Source: Aquilaria yunnanensis
Lineage: Eukaryota; Streptophyta; Magnoliopsida; Malvales; Thymelaeaceae
Assembly (NCBI GenBank): GCA_039654915.1
Contig: CM077599.1
Location: forward strand, 86,699,001-86,763,000
Direction of reading: 5' to 3'
Length of the DNA stretch: 64,000 bases
Both the position numbers and the translations under genes were made by a program. Below the pieces are notes generated by a model. It saw only the letters and a program-made list of their open reading frames with translations, made no database searches and had not been told where the DNA came from. Within the stretch, counting starts at the first letter, position 1. Each line of letters begins with the position of its first letter. Shown one piece after another: positions 20,844 to 32,600 of the stretch.

Positions 20844-23300
20844 CTAAGTGTAAGAAGCTTATGAACATTCTTTAGGACCAAGGAGGGATGGTTCCGAGTG
20901 TCTATTTAGTGGCCATTTTGAAACCAAAAAGGACTTAAGGGCCAAGAGAAAAGAAAACAAAAAGTATGCCTTAGTGAAGTTGGTAGGATATTTCTACCAA
21001 TTGTTGACCACCATCATCCATCTTTGCTTCCCAATTTTGTAGCTCTCCTTTTCTAGCAGCTTTTCTGCAACAAACCACCCCAATTCCAAAAATTTCCAAC
21101 AAATTTGAAAGTCCCAAAGTTAATTCAAGAAGCCCTCAACTCATTTTTGGTGTATTTGCTTCATTTTAGCTCTTTGCTGCTTGTTTTGGGCATAAAACCT
21201 AAGGTAAGCTTCTTGGTTTGTTTGATATGGTTATAAGATGTTTGAGTAGCTAGAAATGGTATTAATTTGAAGTTCTTGGTGCTATATCACGTTGGTCGTA
21301 GATCTGGAACTCAAGAAAGCTAAGTTGAGTTCAATTGTGCTTGTGGTGCTTGTGCTTTGTTCTTACTTTGTGGCTGAATTTGAGGTAATGGTTCAAGTTA
21401 ATTTAGCTCAGATAATGCATAGAAATATAGTATTACATATTGGAATGAAGTAGAAATAAGACCCATGTGAATTGGCTTTGGGTATTAAAAGATTAAGCAA
21501 GTTTTATGCAATATAGCACATCATTGAGGAATGATGGAAAGGCCTTAGTGACGCGTCACCAACAAGTTGCCAGAATTTTAGTGAATTGATGCCTTTGGCA
21601 ACATGTCGCCAATGGCATCACCAAGGCCTAAACCCCTCAAGCTTTGATCACTTTAAGAATGTCTCAGTCTCTCGGTTAACATCCCCAGGTTATTCTAAGA
21701 TGTTCTGTAGCTTTGGTTGGGTCTAAAAATTATTCCTAAATTAAGAATTAAGAATTATTTTAGTGGTAGCTAAGTTGTGTGGTTAAGGTGGGGCTAAGAG
21801 GGTAAAAATGCTCAAGCTGCTACAGGAGCTCTAAAAGGATTAAGGCAGGTTTCGGGGTCTTCGTTAGCCCAAGTTAAAAGTCTTGAACCTTTGGGAAAAT
21901 GGAAAAGAAACCTAAGAGGATCCTAATCAAACCTTTTGGTTTAGTAAGTAAGCCACTAATGAGCTCTAAGCTAAGCTTTAAGAGCTTGGCAAGTTTGACC
22001 ACATATGATGGCTACCTTGCACAATAAGTTAGGAGTAAGATGGGTAAGATTTGAGAGGAGATGACAACCTACTCTAGGACCCATAAGTGGGACTTAAGGA
22101 AGGTAAAGAATTCAGGATACGAGGCCTAGGGTTTCAACTACCTCCACTGTTTGTGCTCACTGCAAGAATAAGACACCTAAGGTGTAAAAAGTCCCAATGA
22201 TTGTGCATGTTGTATTTCATACATTCATGCATTGCATATCTATTATGTTATTAGTTTGTGATGGCTGTTGGTTGGTTGTTTGTTAGTTTGTATGTCATAT
22301 TTGCATGCTTGCTTGCTATCTTTCTTGTAGGTACCCCAAAGGACCTTTAATGAGTACATTCATGTACTCACACCCTTAATTTTGTTGTTCAGATTCTAAC
22401 ATCGGGCCTAACAACTAAATAGAGAGTTGTAGGCTAAGTTTTCCTTTCTGTAGGTACTTATTTACTAGAATCCTTGAGATTCTAAGATTGCTTGAGATAT
22501 AAGCTTTGTACTAACTAAATGCTATGTCTTTATAGTTTAGAGGTTAAACGGTGCACAAAGATAAGAAAAAGCTTGCACTTGGAGCTTGATAACTCAAAGT
22601 GGGGCTTAAATGATTGATCTTGGTTAAGAATTTTGCCTATATATATGTAATACCATGAGTACTAAGATATTGCCTCTATTAGGATACATTGTGGTGTTAA
22701 ACCATTGAGTTACTTTTGGATGCATGCTAGAGGTGTAGAATGTGCACAAAATATTACTTGAAGTTGAAGTAACCAGTATTTTATTGTCTTGGCACGGTTT
22801 AAGTACTTTTTTAAATGGAATGCTTGAGTGGTGTTTTTTTTAAATGGTTTACTTATTTGTTTTGCATCACCATTATAAACGCATGCATATTTTCTTGCTG
22901 AGTATGCAAAGAAACTAGTTGCATGTAAATCGTCTTAATTTACCTACAAGTAATAGGTAGCCAATAGTAACTAAGTGGGATTGCAGTCCTAAAGGGCGTA
23001 CAAGTTCAACATTTCGGGGCACTGGGACTCCGATCCATGACACAGAAAAAATTGAGTGTCAACACTAACATCAGCACAAAAATGTCACAGTTAAAATGAC
23101 ATTAAGTCATGTTTTATGACTTCAAAAATCATAAGGATAATATTTTTGTACAAGGCTGCAAATGGAATCAAAATCAGAAGACTTTAAAGCTAATTTTGTA
23201 ATAGCTAAGAAAAGCTTTATATCAACACAAAACACTAGTACTCATAACTTTGATTTTTAATTTTTTAGCTCGCTCTTTCAACCAAAGGAGTAAAACATAT
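20844..23300. other. AT-rich intergenic sequence, no gene recognised
   Basis: No open frame, RNA gene or family I can name. Long T/A-rich stretches and an AAGGTAAG splice-donor-like site (near 21201) after a pyrimidine-rich leader give it the look of a long gypsy-type LTR similar in composition to that of E6. No matched copy or boundary is visible. A small perfect hairpin AAGTCAT/ATGACTT lies near 23104-23122. E1 is inserted at its left edge. Confidence 0.4.
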
Positions 23301-23308
23301 TATAACTT

Positions 23309-23552
23309 ACTACCTATTTGGATTAAGGCAAATGAGAGGAATGAGAAGGATAATTTTCTTTCCTCTCTGGTTTGGTTAGATAAAAAAACTGAAGAAAATG
23401 GGAATAAGGGATCACTATCATCCCTCCCACATGTTTCATTAATTCATTAGCTTATTTTTATAAACCCTTTAAATTGAAGGGATGATGTGCTTCTTTTTTT
23501 TTCATGCATCACTCTCCCATTTTATTCTCTTCCCTTCTCTTAACAAATTATC
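23309..23552. mobile_element. Possible MITE (foldback element)
   Basis: The left end contains TTTGGATTAAGG followed by a purine-rich GAGAGGAATGAGAAGG arm. The right end contains a pyrimidine-rich arm (CTCTTCCCTTCTC) ending TTATCCAAA. These outer motifs are inverted (TTTGGAT/ATCCAAA) and the interior is non-coding, as in many small plant DNA elements. The terminal repeats are imperfect and no clear target duplication is visible. Confidence 0.3.
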
Positions 23553-24229
23553 CAAACAAAATATTAAGAACTGTGATTCTTACCACTTAATTCCAACCCC
23601 GCATTCCCATCTTAGTTGGTAATGACAGGGGAAATATCAGGTAGAAGACTCGGGTTTTAGTGGCACTGCACTTCAAAATACCAGTGATCTAGAAATAGTC
23701 AAATTTCAGTCAAAGTCCTTAAAGATTTTATGTAGTAGACATTTTACATCCTGATTTTTCTATAAATCCTTCTAACTCCTATAACTCTTGCACTCGTAAA
23801 AACTCTAAGTATAATAAAAAGAATAATTCTAGGATTGAACATAAATTTAGGTGATAGGCAATAGGCCCAAAGGGCCCAAATTTTGAAAGTCTTGGGACTA
23901 CGCTGTTTCTGGGGGGCCCAAATCGACCCCAAGGAAACTCTTTCCTAAAAGGAAATTACTTCCCATAAATATAGGATAAGCTACAGGATTCTTATCCCAA
24001 GGATGAATTACTTGGAACACACCTTAACTATATAAACCTCTCACCAATCCTAAAGTATGACATTCTGTCTCTCCTCTCTTTCCTCTTACTATTCTACACC
24101 AGAAAGCTAATTTGAGTATTGAAAGGTATGATCTCGGGGCTGTGTCACTGTCTTTGTGTGCAGGACTCTAATCTATCATTTGCTAAGCTTTTGAGCCCAA
24201 GTTATCCAATCACTCTAGCTGCCTTTTTT
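23553..24229 (+). repeat. Probable 5' LTR region of relic E7, boundaries unknown
   Basis: It lies immediately before the decayed E7 primer site. It contains a TATA box, TATATAAA, at 24029-24036, with a pyrimidine-rich stretch downstream that suits a transcript leader. Neither TG nor CA terminus can be fixed, and no second copy is in the window. Confidence 0.4.
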
Positions 24230-24249
24230 TTGGCACTGTTTATGGGAAC
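24230..24249 (+). other. E7 decayed primer-binding site
   Basis: TGGCACTGTTTATGGGAAC matches the E2/E4 site TGGCGCCGTCTGTGGGAAC at 15 of 19 positions. All four mismatches are C-to-T or G-to-A type. It is on the + strand, matching the direction of the E7 gag relic. Confidence 0.6.
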
Positions 24250-24649
24250 CCAATATGATGAACACTTGAAGATCATGATTGGAAAACCACGACCTGCAAG
24301 AGACTAAGCAGAAGAGCCACTACCCTGAGAAATCTATAAGGCCTGCAGGTGAATAAACACGCCAGGGGGATAACCTAGAAAATCCCACAGGGCTCTAGAG
24401 GGACCCCTACAGGGGTAAGGATCTCGTACCCCTAAACGATAAACAATTCTAGGCCTTAAAGCATGCCCTATTTGATTAGTTGAAAGTGATGGTCCAATAA
24501 GGAATTTGGAGGGCCTTACTTAAGGCTCCAAAGGAAGCCACTAAGAGTCACCCAATAGAGAGACCTTGCTTAACTCCTTTACGAGGCCAACCTTTGATGG
24601 TATAATCCCATGAAAGATAGTCATTCTTAGACCGTTCAGATGGTCCATA

Positions 24650-25874
24650 TGACATTAGTGTGATCCTGCAGAGACTCGACCAGATGGAGCAATGCATGCG
24701 GGCCCTTGAGTGACCAAAAGAAGGACCTAGCATTGGCATTGATGTGGAGTACTTGTGGCTCCAACCTTTTCATAAAGAAGATAATTAATGGCCCCACTGC
24801 CAAGGGGTTTTGCTTGCTGAAAATTGACTTATGCGATGGCCTTATAGACCCAGTAAACCATCTACAAAGGTATGTTACCTCTATGAGACTTGAAAGGGCC
24901 TTTGATGTTATCATGTGTAGAGCCTTTAGCTCTATGTTAACAGGAGTCGTAACCTCCTAGTTTAGGACCAACCAGGAGTGTTGCTTCTCCTCATTCAGGG
25001 ACCTTTCCCAGGTGTTCCTGAGACACTTTTTGGGAAGCCGGCAGACTCTAAATATGGCAGCCCATCTATTAAAGATTTGACAGAGTCACAGGGAGTCCTT
25101 AAGGGACTGCATCCAAAGACTCAATGCTGAGGCAATACAAGTGGGGGGGCTATCTCCAGAGCTATACCTGATACCCATTACCCAGGGGTTGCCACAAGAT
25201 TAAAGACTAGCTTGGGACCTCTATGAGAACCCTGTATGGACATAGAAGAATTCCTCGATTGAGCCATAAGATACATGCATGCGGAAGAACTTAATTAGCC
25301 AGCAGCTCCTAAAGGCCAACCAAAAACTAAGAAATATGGATCCAAAAAGAGAGGTAAGGTGGATCTATGATAAAAGCTTGTCCTTCCACCCCTGAGAGAA
25401 ACAATGTCGAACACCCTCTATGCCCTAAAAAAAAAAGAACCAGATCCCTCGGTGGCCCCTAGCAATGCCTCCCTATGGTAAAAAAGACTTCAAAAAATAC
25501 TGTAGATACCAAAAAGACAAGAGACATGACACCAAGGAGTGCTGGCAATTGAAGAAATTGCTTGAAGAGATGATCTAGAAGTGCAAGCTATAAGACTATC
25601 TGCTTAAGTGAACATCTCCTTGCCGAAAACAAGAAAAAAGGCCCTGTAGAGAAGATGATGAAGGTGATAATGACAATGGAAGAAGGCTTGAGAGACTTTT
25701 CTTTCCAAGGGACTGCAAAAATCTCGAATCCCCAGTAGGGGTGGTCCATATGATCATCAAGGGAGAGGCTTCAGTGGCTTAAAAGAGGCAGGAACGGGAA
25801 ATTGCATAGCTAGAAGTGGTTGACCTTGGCCGGGTCGTAACGAGGGCTGACAAATCCCAAGTAGTGGTCCCGCA
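24650..25874 (+). pseudogene. gag: E7 gag relic
   Basis: Translated fragments align with Tat Gag: GLIDPVNHLQRYVTSMRL (24836-24890, compare YDGRTDPQAHLTKYRRSM), ESLRDCIQRLNAEA (about 25090-25130, compare ETIRDYVERFNREA), and a knuckle-like CRYQKDKRHDTKECWQLKK (25499-25555). Stops and frame changes are frequent. The last bases (SQVVVPH) are the start of the protease region equivalent to VVFPHDDPLLI in E2-E4. Confidence 0.65.
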
Positions 25875-26754
25875 TGATAGCCAAACGCTATCGCCTCTAT
25901 CTGGCCGAACTCCCTGCCACAATGATGGCCAGAAGAAGCTGGCGCTGCCCGAGAAAAGGTGCGATCAGGCACCTCGGGAGATAGCCGAAGAGCTCCGAGC
26001 CCGGCACGCTAGGAAACCCCGAGGACACTACTCGCCCCCCAAGGTTGTGAACATATCGCCTTCAGAAAAGCGGCACCAGAAATAGCGAGCCGAACATGAT
26101 ATCCCCGAAGGCGGAACTCCCTGAAACTGGGAACCCCCGAACTAAGGGCGTGTTTCCCGAAGAGGCTCTGTCCGAACTAGAGGACGACCTCACCTAGGGA
26201 CCCCGGGAGTACGGCAGGAGCGTTTATGGAAGCATTTAAGGAAACCTCTGACACGTCCTTTCACGGACGTCATAAAGTCGCCTGAATAGGCTCTCTGACA
26301 TACGAACGCCATCAGAATCACATCATGGCCCATCTCAGCACGTGGCTCAGGACACCCTGCTGCCAGTTATCTGTCCCCTACACCCAGAAACTCAGGGAAC
26401 ATCCGACCGAACACGTGTCGTGATCTGAACGGGCTAGGCACTCCTTTAAATACCAGGAATTAATTCTTGGCAGGAGGCTGGTTGGTTGGCCAAACACTGC
26501 TCCCACACTCTGAGAAAACTACCAGGCGAGACTCTTCAGCCCTTTGTGCTATTTCCTCTGCCTTTTCTCAGCCACCACTGACTTGGGTGTCGGAGGCTCC
26601 CCCCCCCGGAAAGACACTCTGGGGGCCTCCTAACCCTTTGTTTCTGAGCTTTCAGGCACTCTCCTTCGGGCTATCCATTCCACCAGGCGTTCTTCCTCCC
26701 AGAAGTCTCTCCACCAGTCACTATGACTATAAACGATGAGGTACCTGGCCATCA
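25875..26754 (+). repeat. Solo LTR of the Tat family (880 bp) inside E7
   Basis: It starts TGATAGCCAAACGC and ends GGCCATCA. It is closely similar, in opposite orientation, to the E5 LTR at 27145-28022. Flanking five bases are CCGCA (25870-25874) and CTGCA (26755-26759), a target duplication with one C-to-T change. Removing the LTR and one duplicate restores the E7 protease frame (VVVPH then LDPLVF). No internal sequence is present, so it arose by LTR-LTR recombination. G-box ACACGTGT at 26411-26418; TTTAAATA at 26445-26452. Confidence 0.9.
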
Positions 26755-27007
26755 CTGCACTTGGACCCACTTGTCTTCAGAGAACGAATCAACAACTTTA
26801 ACATTGAAAGGGTCTACTTGGATACAGGTGCCAATGTCAACGTTATTTTCATTGACCTATTGGAAAAGATAAAGTTTAAGAGATCATCCTTATTGCTTGT
26901 AACTGGGGCATACCTTCAGGATAAGCAAGGACAAGGTCCCTACAATCAAAACCATCATAGTTCCACTAATGTTAAAAGGAAGAGATCACAATGGGGAGCC
27001 TACATAC
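26755..27007 (+). pseudogene. E7 aspartic protease relic
   Basis: An open stretch translates as LDPLVFRERINNF..., then YLDTGANVNVIF, a retroviral-type aspartic protease site (DTGAN), near 26817-26850. A frameshift near 26910 moves the downstream homologous part (IVPLMLKG, compare IDLPLMMKG) to another frame. Confidence 0.7.
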
Positions 27008-27144
27008 CTCTATGTTAACAGGAGCCGTAACCTCATAGTTTGGGACCAACCAGGAGTGTCACTTCTCCTCATTCAGGGACCTTTCCCAGGTGTTCCTGGG
27101 ACACTTTTTGGGAAGCTGGTAGACTCTAAATATGGCAGCCCATC
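27008..27144 (+). repeat. Second copy of an E7 gag segment (compare 24929-25066)
   Basis: About 137 bases starting at CTCTATGTTAACAGGAG are repeated from the gag region at 24929-25066, with about nine in ten bases identical by eye. It follows the protease relic directly, which is out of order for one element. It ends at CCATC, where E5 is inserted. Confidence 0.75.
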
Positions 27145-28022
27145 TGATGGCCAGGGGCCTCATCGTTTATAGTCATGGTGACTGGTGGAGAGACTTCTGG
27201 GAGGAAGAACGCCTGGTGGAATGGATAGCCCGAAGGAGAGTGCCTGAAAGCTCAGAAACAAAGGGTTAGGAGGCCCCCGGAGTGTCTTTCCGGGGGGGAG
27301 CCTCCGACGCCCAAGTCAGTGGTGGCTGAGAAAAGGCAGAGGAAATAGCACAAAGGGCTGAAGAGTCTCGCCTGGTAGTTTTCTCAGAGTGTGGGAGCAA
27401 TGTTTGGCCAACCAACCAGCCTCCTGCCAAGTATTAATTCCTGGTATTTATAGGAGCGCCTAGCCCGTTCAGATCACGACACGTGTTCGGTCGGATGTTC
27501 CCTGAGTTTCTGGGCGTAGGAGACAGATAACTGGTAGCAGGTTGTCCTGAGCCACGTGCTGAGATGGGCCATGATGTGATTCTGATGGCGTCCGTATGTC
27601 AGAGCGCCTATTCAGGCGACTTTATGACGTCTGCGAAAGGACGTGTCAGAGGCTTCCTTAAATGCTTCCATAAATGCTCCTGCCGTACTCCCGAGGTCCC
27701 TGGGTGAGGTCGTCCTCTAGTTCGGACAGAGCCTCTTCGGGAAACAAGCCCTCAGTTCGGGGGTTCCCAGTTTTAGGGAGTTCCGCCTTCGGGGATATCA
27801 TGTTCAGCTCGCTATGTCTGGTGCCGCTTTTCCGAAGGCGATATGTTCACAACCTTGGGGGGCGAGTAGTGTCCTCGGGGTTTCCTGGCGTGCCGGGCTC
27901 GGAGCTCTTCGGCTATCTCCCGAGGTGCCTGATCGCACCTTTTCTCGGGTAGCGCCAGCTTCTTCTGGCCATCATTGTGGCAGGGAGTTCGGCCAGATAG
28001 AGGCGATAGCGTTTGGCTATCA
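27145..28022 (-). repeat. E5 3' LTR (878 bp)
   Basis: It reads TGATGGCCAGGGGCCTCATC... to ...GTTTGGCTATCA on +. TATA-like TATTTATAG at 27445-27453 and G-box ACACGTGT at 27479-27486. It is followed by the polypurine-tract complement CATGCCCCCCTTTGG (28023-28037). It is closer to the LTRs of E4 and the solo LTR than to those of E2 and E3. Confidence 0.93.
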
Positions 28023-28114
28023 CATGCCCCCCTTTGGAAAGCCAAAGTGAAGACTTCGGTTTTGCATCTCTTTCCGAGGTTGTGTATGGGAGTTTCTTTG
28101 GAAGCTTAACCTGT

Positions 28115-28275
28115 TCTGAGGATGCGCCTTTTGCCCGAAGATCATGGGCTCTTCGGCCTTGGCCTGTTCTTTGGTGTCTTCGAGGTGGAGCCTGTGCCGA
28201 AGATACACCTCTTGCCCGAAGGTCATGGGCTGTTCGGCCATAGCCTGTTTCTTGGCGTCCTCGAGGTGGCCTGCT
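28115..28275 (+). repeat. E5 tandem repeat of about 80 bp, two units
   Basis: Units start near 28115 and at 28196 and share TTGCCCGAAGRTCATGGGCT and GGTGTCTTCGAGGTGG-type blocks. They are homologous to the array at 32277-32600 in E3. Confidence 0.65.
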
Positions 28276-28562
28276 CTTTGTTTCTGCAGGTCTGTTTGGC
28301 CAAGCATGTCAGTCTGAGCGGCGCGTCCCAGTTTCGTCCCAGTTTTCCAGGGATGTCAGAAGACGTGTCCCAGCTTTCAAGGGACGTTTGGAGGACGTGT
28401 TCCCCATTTGCGCGCAGTGGTAACCACACGTGGCGCTTTGCCATTGGAGGAGAGTCGCGTCGATTACAGAGGGCGTGCCTTTTCAGGTTCAGAGAGCAGT
28501 TACGGCGACGGTTCGCCTCCAAAGGGTACTTATGACGATGTTTCGGTTACCCATCTCTGGCT

Positions 28563-28570
28563 TATAAATA
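28563..28570 (+). promoter_or_regulatory. E5 antisense-gene TATA box
   Basis: TATAAATA, then GCCCA, about 255 bases before the ATG at 28822. The same TATAAATAGCCCA block occurs in E3 and E4. Confidence 0.65.
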
Positions 28571-28821
28571 GCCCACTCTACCATAAGTTCCTTTTGCTTT
28601 CTCTTCTGCTCTTCTCTCTGCTTTGCCCCTATTCTTGCACTTTCTTGCTTTCTGTGGCGGAGCTACATTAATCAGAGCTTTTTTCCAGCCAGCTTTCACG
28701 ACGGCGTCCTCAGATTTTGGCAAATCTTTCGGTGGGTTTTTGTTTTTCAAAGCGCTTTGATCCCTGTGTTCTTTTGAGTTTTTCTCTGGAAACTGTTTTC
28801 TTCCATTTTCAAATTCATTTT

Positions 28822-31230
28822 ATGTCAAAAATGCCCCTTCCTAAGAGCTGGCAGCCTCTTTTAGCCCATCCTTGTTGTACCACCCCTGAAAAGTTAGAGA
28901 GGTGGAAGAAAAAATTCTTTCTTCCCTCTTACGCCATTACTAGGCTGCCTCGTTCTAGCCACTATGCTTTTTCAAACCGCAGTAAGGAGGTTACCATTTT
29001 TCGAGCCCAGCTGAAGGCGGGTCTTCGGTATCCTCCCCCGAAGATGGTGTGCGAGTTCTGCAAATTTCATGGCATTGCTGTGAACCAGCTTCCCCCGAAC
29101 TCGTTCTGCTATTTTAACGCCTACCTCTGCATGTGTGGCGTCTTCGGGATAGAACCCAATTTCAGAATCTTTATGCAGTATTATAAGCTCTCTGTGGTCC
29201 CGAAGGGTGGCTTCTATTTCATGCTACCTCGGGGATCCGGGGGCAAGAAATTCTTGTTCACCTTCGCCACTAAAGAAAGCTGGCGGTGGTGGCAACAGAA
29301 GTTTTCATTCATGAAGATGGACGAGGCCTGGTCGTACGTTCCGACCAAATGGGCTCAGGGAACACTCGATGTGGACGTTGCTGATCCGAGGATGCTGCTG
29401 ACCCTAGAGTTAGCTTCCTTGTTCGCGGATTTCGACGCCCGTATTCGGGCTGTCTCTAACTGGGATCCCGAGGTCGTTCCGCTCGCCCTTTACCCTTTTC
29501 CAATCAACTGGAGGTTGATGACCGAAGAGGTCCTTCGGGAGCTAAAGGTGGTAAAGGAGCACGAGACTGACCTCGAGATGCCAGCTCCTGCCATCGCCGG
29601 GAAGGATTCCTGGTTGGTCAAGCTTCTTAAGGAGGAAATTTCTTTCGAACCACTTGCCGAAAGTGAGTTATCTTCTACTCCTTTACTGTTCTTTCCTCGG
29701 ACTCACGCTGATGTTTCACTCCTTTTTCAGAGATGGGCGACGCGACTGCCGCCTATTACAAGTCCCTTTTCACCGGCCAGGTGGAGAAGGGCGATCAGAC
29801 GAACAAGGCATCTTCCCGAAGGCGGAAGTCTACTGGAGCGGGACCTTCGAGGAAACGGGCAAAGAGAGCTGCCCAGGCTCCTCTAGAGGAAAATCCCGAG
29901 GAGACTGCCAAGGAGCCTGGGGCAGCCGAGATTCCGGAGTCTGAGGCTGCTGCTTCCGAGGTCCCTTCAACCGACGTCCCTCCTTAGAGTCCTACCGTGT
30001 CACAGGCCCTCCTTGATGTAGTGGTAGAAGTACCTTCTGCCGAGGAGCGGCGCAAGCGGAAGGGCAAGGGCATTTCGGCCGAGGACTCCGAGGACGATGT
30101 TGTCGAGGTTCCGCCAGGTTTGTTTCCAGACAAAGTGTACTTCCATTGTTTTTTCCGGATTGGCTCCTTTGTCTTTAATCTCTTTCTCATTCTTATCACG
30201 CAGGGGAGTTGACTACCCCTGGCTGGGTGGCCGATCATGCTCGAAAACGAGCTCTTCGGGATGCCAAAATCCCGCAAGGGAAGATACCTAAGGAGCCTTT
30301 TTGGACATTCACGGAGGACATGAATATGTACTCCGAGGACGTTCCTCAAATGGCTAAGGAAATTTCGAAGGGGGTGCTCACCGAGGCCTCCTTCAGGGCT
30401 ATAGCGGCGGCCCACCCGGGGGATAACACCCTCGTCGCAAAGATCACCGAGCATGCTGCTCAGGTATATCCTTCACAGCTCTTGCCCTTCAAATTTTTCC
30501 TAAGTGTTTGGCTCTTACTGACCTTGCGTTTATTTTTTGCAGCTGATGGGATACACCGCCTTTCTCCAAGTTCGGGTGGCCAGGGAGGTTGCTTTTCGAA
30601 CTTCGGCCACTTGAACCATGAATGAGACGAGGACCGCACTCGCGGAGTCGGTCGCCAAAAACCAGCAGCTGAAAGAGGCTGCTGAGAAAGAAGTAGCTGC
30701 CCTTCGGGAGGAGTTCCGGAAGGAAAAAGAAGAACTTCAAAAGGACTCCTCCAGGAAGATCGCTGACCTCGGTGACCAAATAAAGGGGATGCTTGCCACC
30801 AACGAAGATCTTCTCCAGCACAAGGCTGGTTCTGACGGCCGTATAGTGTCGCTGACGTGTGAGAATAACGCTCTCCGGGCCGAGGTTGAGTCATTGAAGA
30901 AGGAGCCGAATGGGGAGGAGCAGATAAAGGCGCTGGAGGAGGAGGTCGCGGATCTGAAGGACGAGCTTGACGACCTCGAGCTTGAGAAGAACAAGTCTGA
31001 TCAGATGAGCAAGGTCGCGTTCCAGGACGGCTTCTGCCTTGCTCGGCACCAGGTTCTCCAGAGGTTCCCAGATCTGGACCTCTCTTTTCTAGAGGGTCTA
31101 AACATTCCTGGGGGACCTCGGTGGAAATGGTCCAAGGTCGAACATCTGAAACTTCCTCCTTCCATTCCAGCGCCGAAGGTGATGGAAAAGGGCGGGCAGA
31201 CGAGTGGCTCTCGGGACGCCGCGAACCCTT
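28822..31230 (+). pseudogene. E5 antisense gene, copy C (two stops, split at its stop codon by E3)
   Basis: Exons 28822-29662, 29731-30117, 30204-30463 and 30543-31230. Introns of 68, 86 and 79 bases have GT..AG ends. The last exon is completed by AG at 53461-53462, giving the TAG stop. Joined length is 2178 bases, a multiple of three. Lesions: TAG near 29985 (exon 2) and TGA near 30614 (exon 4). Exon 1 shows the conserved PKSWQPLLAHPCCTT start and VPKGGFYFMLPRGSG. A KRAKR patch lies in exon 2, a coiled coil in exon 4, and FQDGFCLARHQ near the end. Function unknown. Confidence 0.88.
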
Positions 31231-32201
31231 TGATGCCCCAAGGCATCTTCGTTTGCTGTCATGTTGACAGGTGGAGAGACTTCCTGAGGAGGCGAGTACC
31301 TGGAGCTCAGGTTTCCCAGCTGAGTGTGCTTGAAAAGCTCAAAGAAGAGGTTAGGAGGTCCCCGGTTTGCTTTTCCGGGGAGGACCCTCCGACGCCCAAG
31401 TCAGTTTTCTGAGTGAAGGTGGAGGAAGAACACTAAGGGATCAAGTGTCTTGCCTGTTTTGTGTTTTCTCAGAGAGAGGAAAATGCCCCATCCTTTGCCC
31501 AGTCCTATTTCCTAGTATTTATAGGAGTAGCTGGTCCGTTCAGATCATGACACGTGTTCGGTCGGATTTGATCTGTCTCTTTCGACCTAGGGGACAGGCA
31601 GCCGTTTGCAGCCTCTTTTAGCCCTGGACCCGGACGGGTTGTGTCAGGACTGGGGCGGCTGCGGCGTGTCATTTCGCCGTTCAGATGTGATGTGTAGGGT
31701 TTGTGGGCGACATGTCAGAGGCTCCTTAAATGCTCATACCGTACTCCCGAGGTCCCCTGGGCGAGGTCGCCCTTCGGTGTGTGCACCCTCTTCGGATTCT
31801 ATCCGTCCTTCGGTGCGAGCACCTCCTTCGGGATCTATCCCATAATTCTGGGAGCGCCCTTGATGAACACCTTCTTCGGGACTCACATCCATAGTTCAGG
31901 GATTCCCTTGTTCAGGTGTTTCTTCTTCGGGGAAGACCTCTTTGGGGCCTCTTCCTTCGGGGAGATTCTCCCTTGCTTCAGAGAGATGGCTCTCTTACCC
32001 GAAGACGGTCAGTTTAGCCCCTCGATGGAGACGGTGTTGTCCTCGGAATTCCTGACGAGCTACCGAAGTCTCGAGCTCATAGTGTTTGACTTCGCACCTT
32101 CCGAGGTCAGTAAAAAGATCCTCTCTTGGGTGATGTCAGACTCCTCGGCCAATATTCTGGCGCGGAGTTACTACCGAGGAGGCGTTAGCCTTTGGCTATC
32201 A
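31231..32201 (-). repeat. E3 3' LTR (971 bp)
   Basis: TGATGCCCCAAGGCATC... to ...TTTGGCTATCA on +. The first 17 bases form a perfect 6-bp-arm hairpin (GATGCC/GGCATC). TATTTATAG at 31516-31524 and ACACGTGT at 31550-31557. The polypurine complement CAGGCCCCCCTCCG follows (32202-32215). Confidence 0.95.
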
Positions 32202-32276
32202 CAGGCCCCCCTCCGAAAAGCCGAAGTGAGAAACTTCGGTTCACCGGTTTTCGGGTCCTGTGGTTGTGATATCTGC

Positions 32277-32600
32277 GCCGAAGACGCCTTCTTCTGCCTG
32301 AAGGGATGGGCAGTCCTTTTTGCGTCCTCGAGGCGCGAGAAGATAGGCTGTCCGTGTGCCGAAGATACACCTTCTGCCCGAAGTCACAGGCTATCTCTTG
32401 GTGTCTTCGTGGCGAGGGGAAATAGGATAACCTTGTACCGAAGATGGACCTTTTGCCTGAAAATCACGGGCTCTTCGGCCTTGGCCCGTTCTTTGGTGCC
32501 TTCGAGGCAGAGCCTGTGCCGAAGATACACCTCTTGCCCGAAGGTCATGGGCTGTTCGGTCATAGCCCGTCTCTTGGCGTTCTCAAGGTGGCCTGCTCTT
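32277..32600 (+). repeat. E3 tandem repeat of about 80 bp, four units
   Basis: Units start with RCCGAAGA at 32277, 32358, 32437 and 32518, spacing 81, 79 and 81. It is the longest of the four arrays and lies between the LTR and the antisense promoter. Confidence 0.75.

Larger units (their letters stand above)
24230..27144 (+). mobile_element. E7: old Tat-like retrotransposon relic (gag-protease part)
   Basis: A + strand relic with a decayed primer site (24230), gag (about 24650-25620) and a protease gene split by a solo LTR at 25875-26754. It is cut at 27144 by E5, whose far end lies outside the window, so the rest of E7 should resume beyond the right edge. It is much more diverged from E1-E5 than they are from each other. 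Confidence 0.7.

Noticed and set aside
31231..32201. Reading this LTR as the end of the element containing antisense copy C
   Set aside because: CCCTT on both outer sides and continuity of copy C's stop codon into 53461 show that it belongs to the inserted E3.
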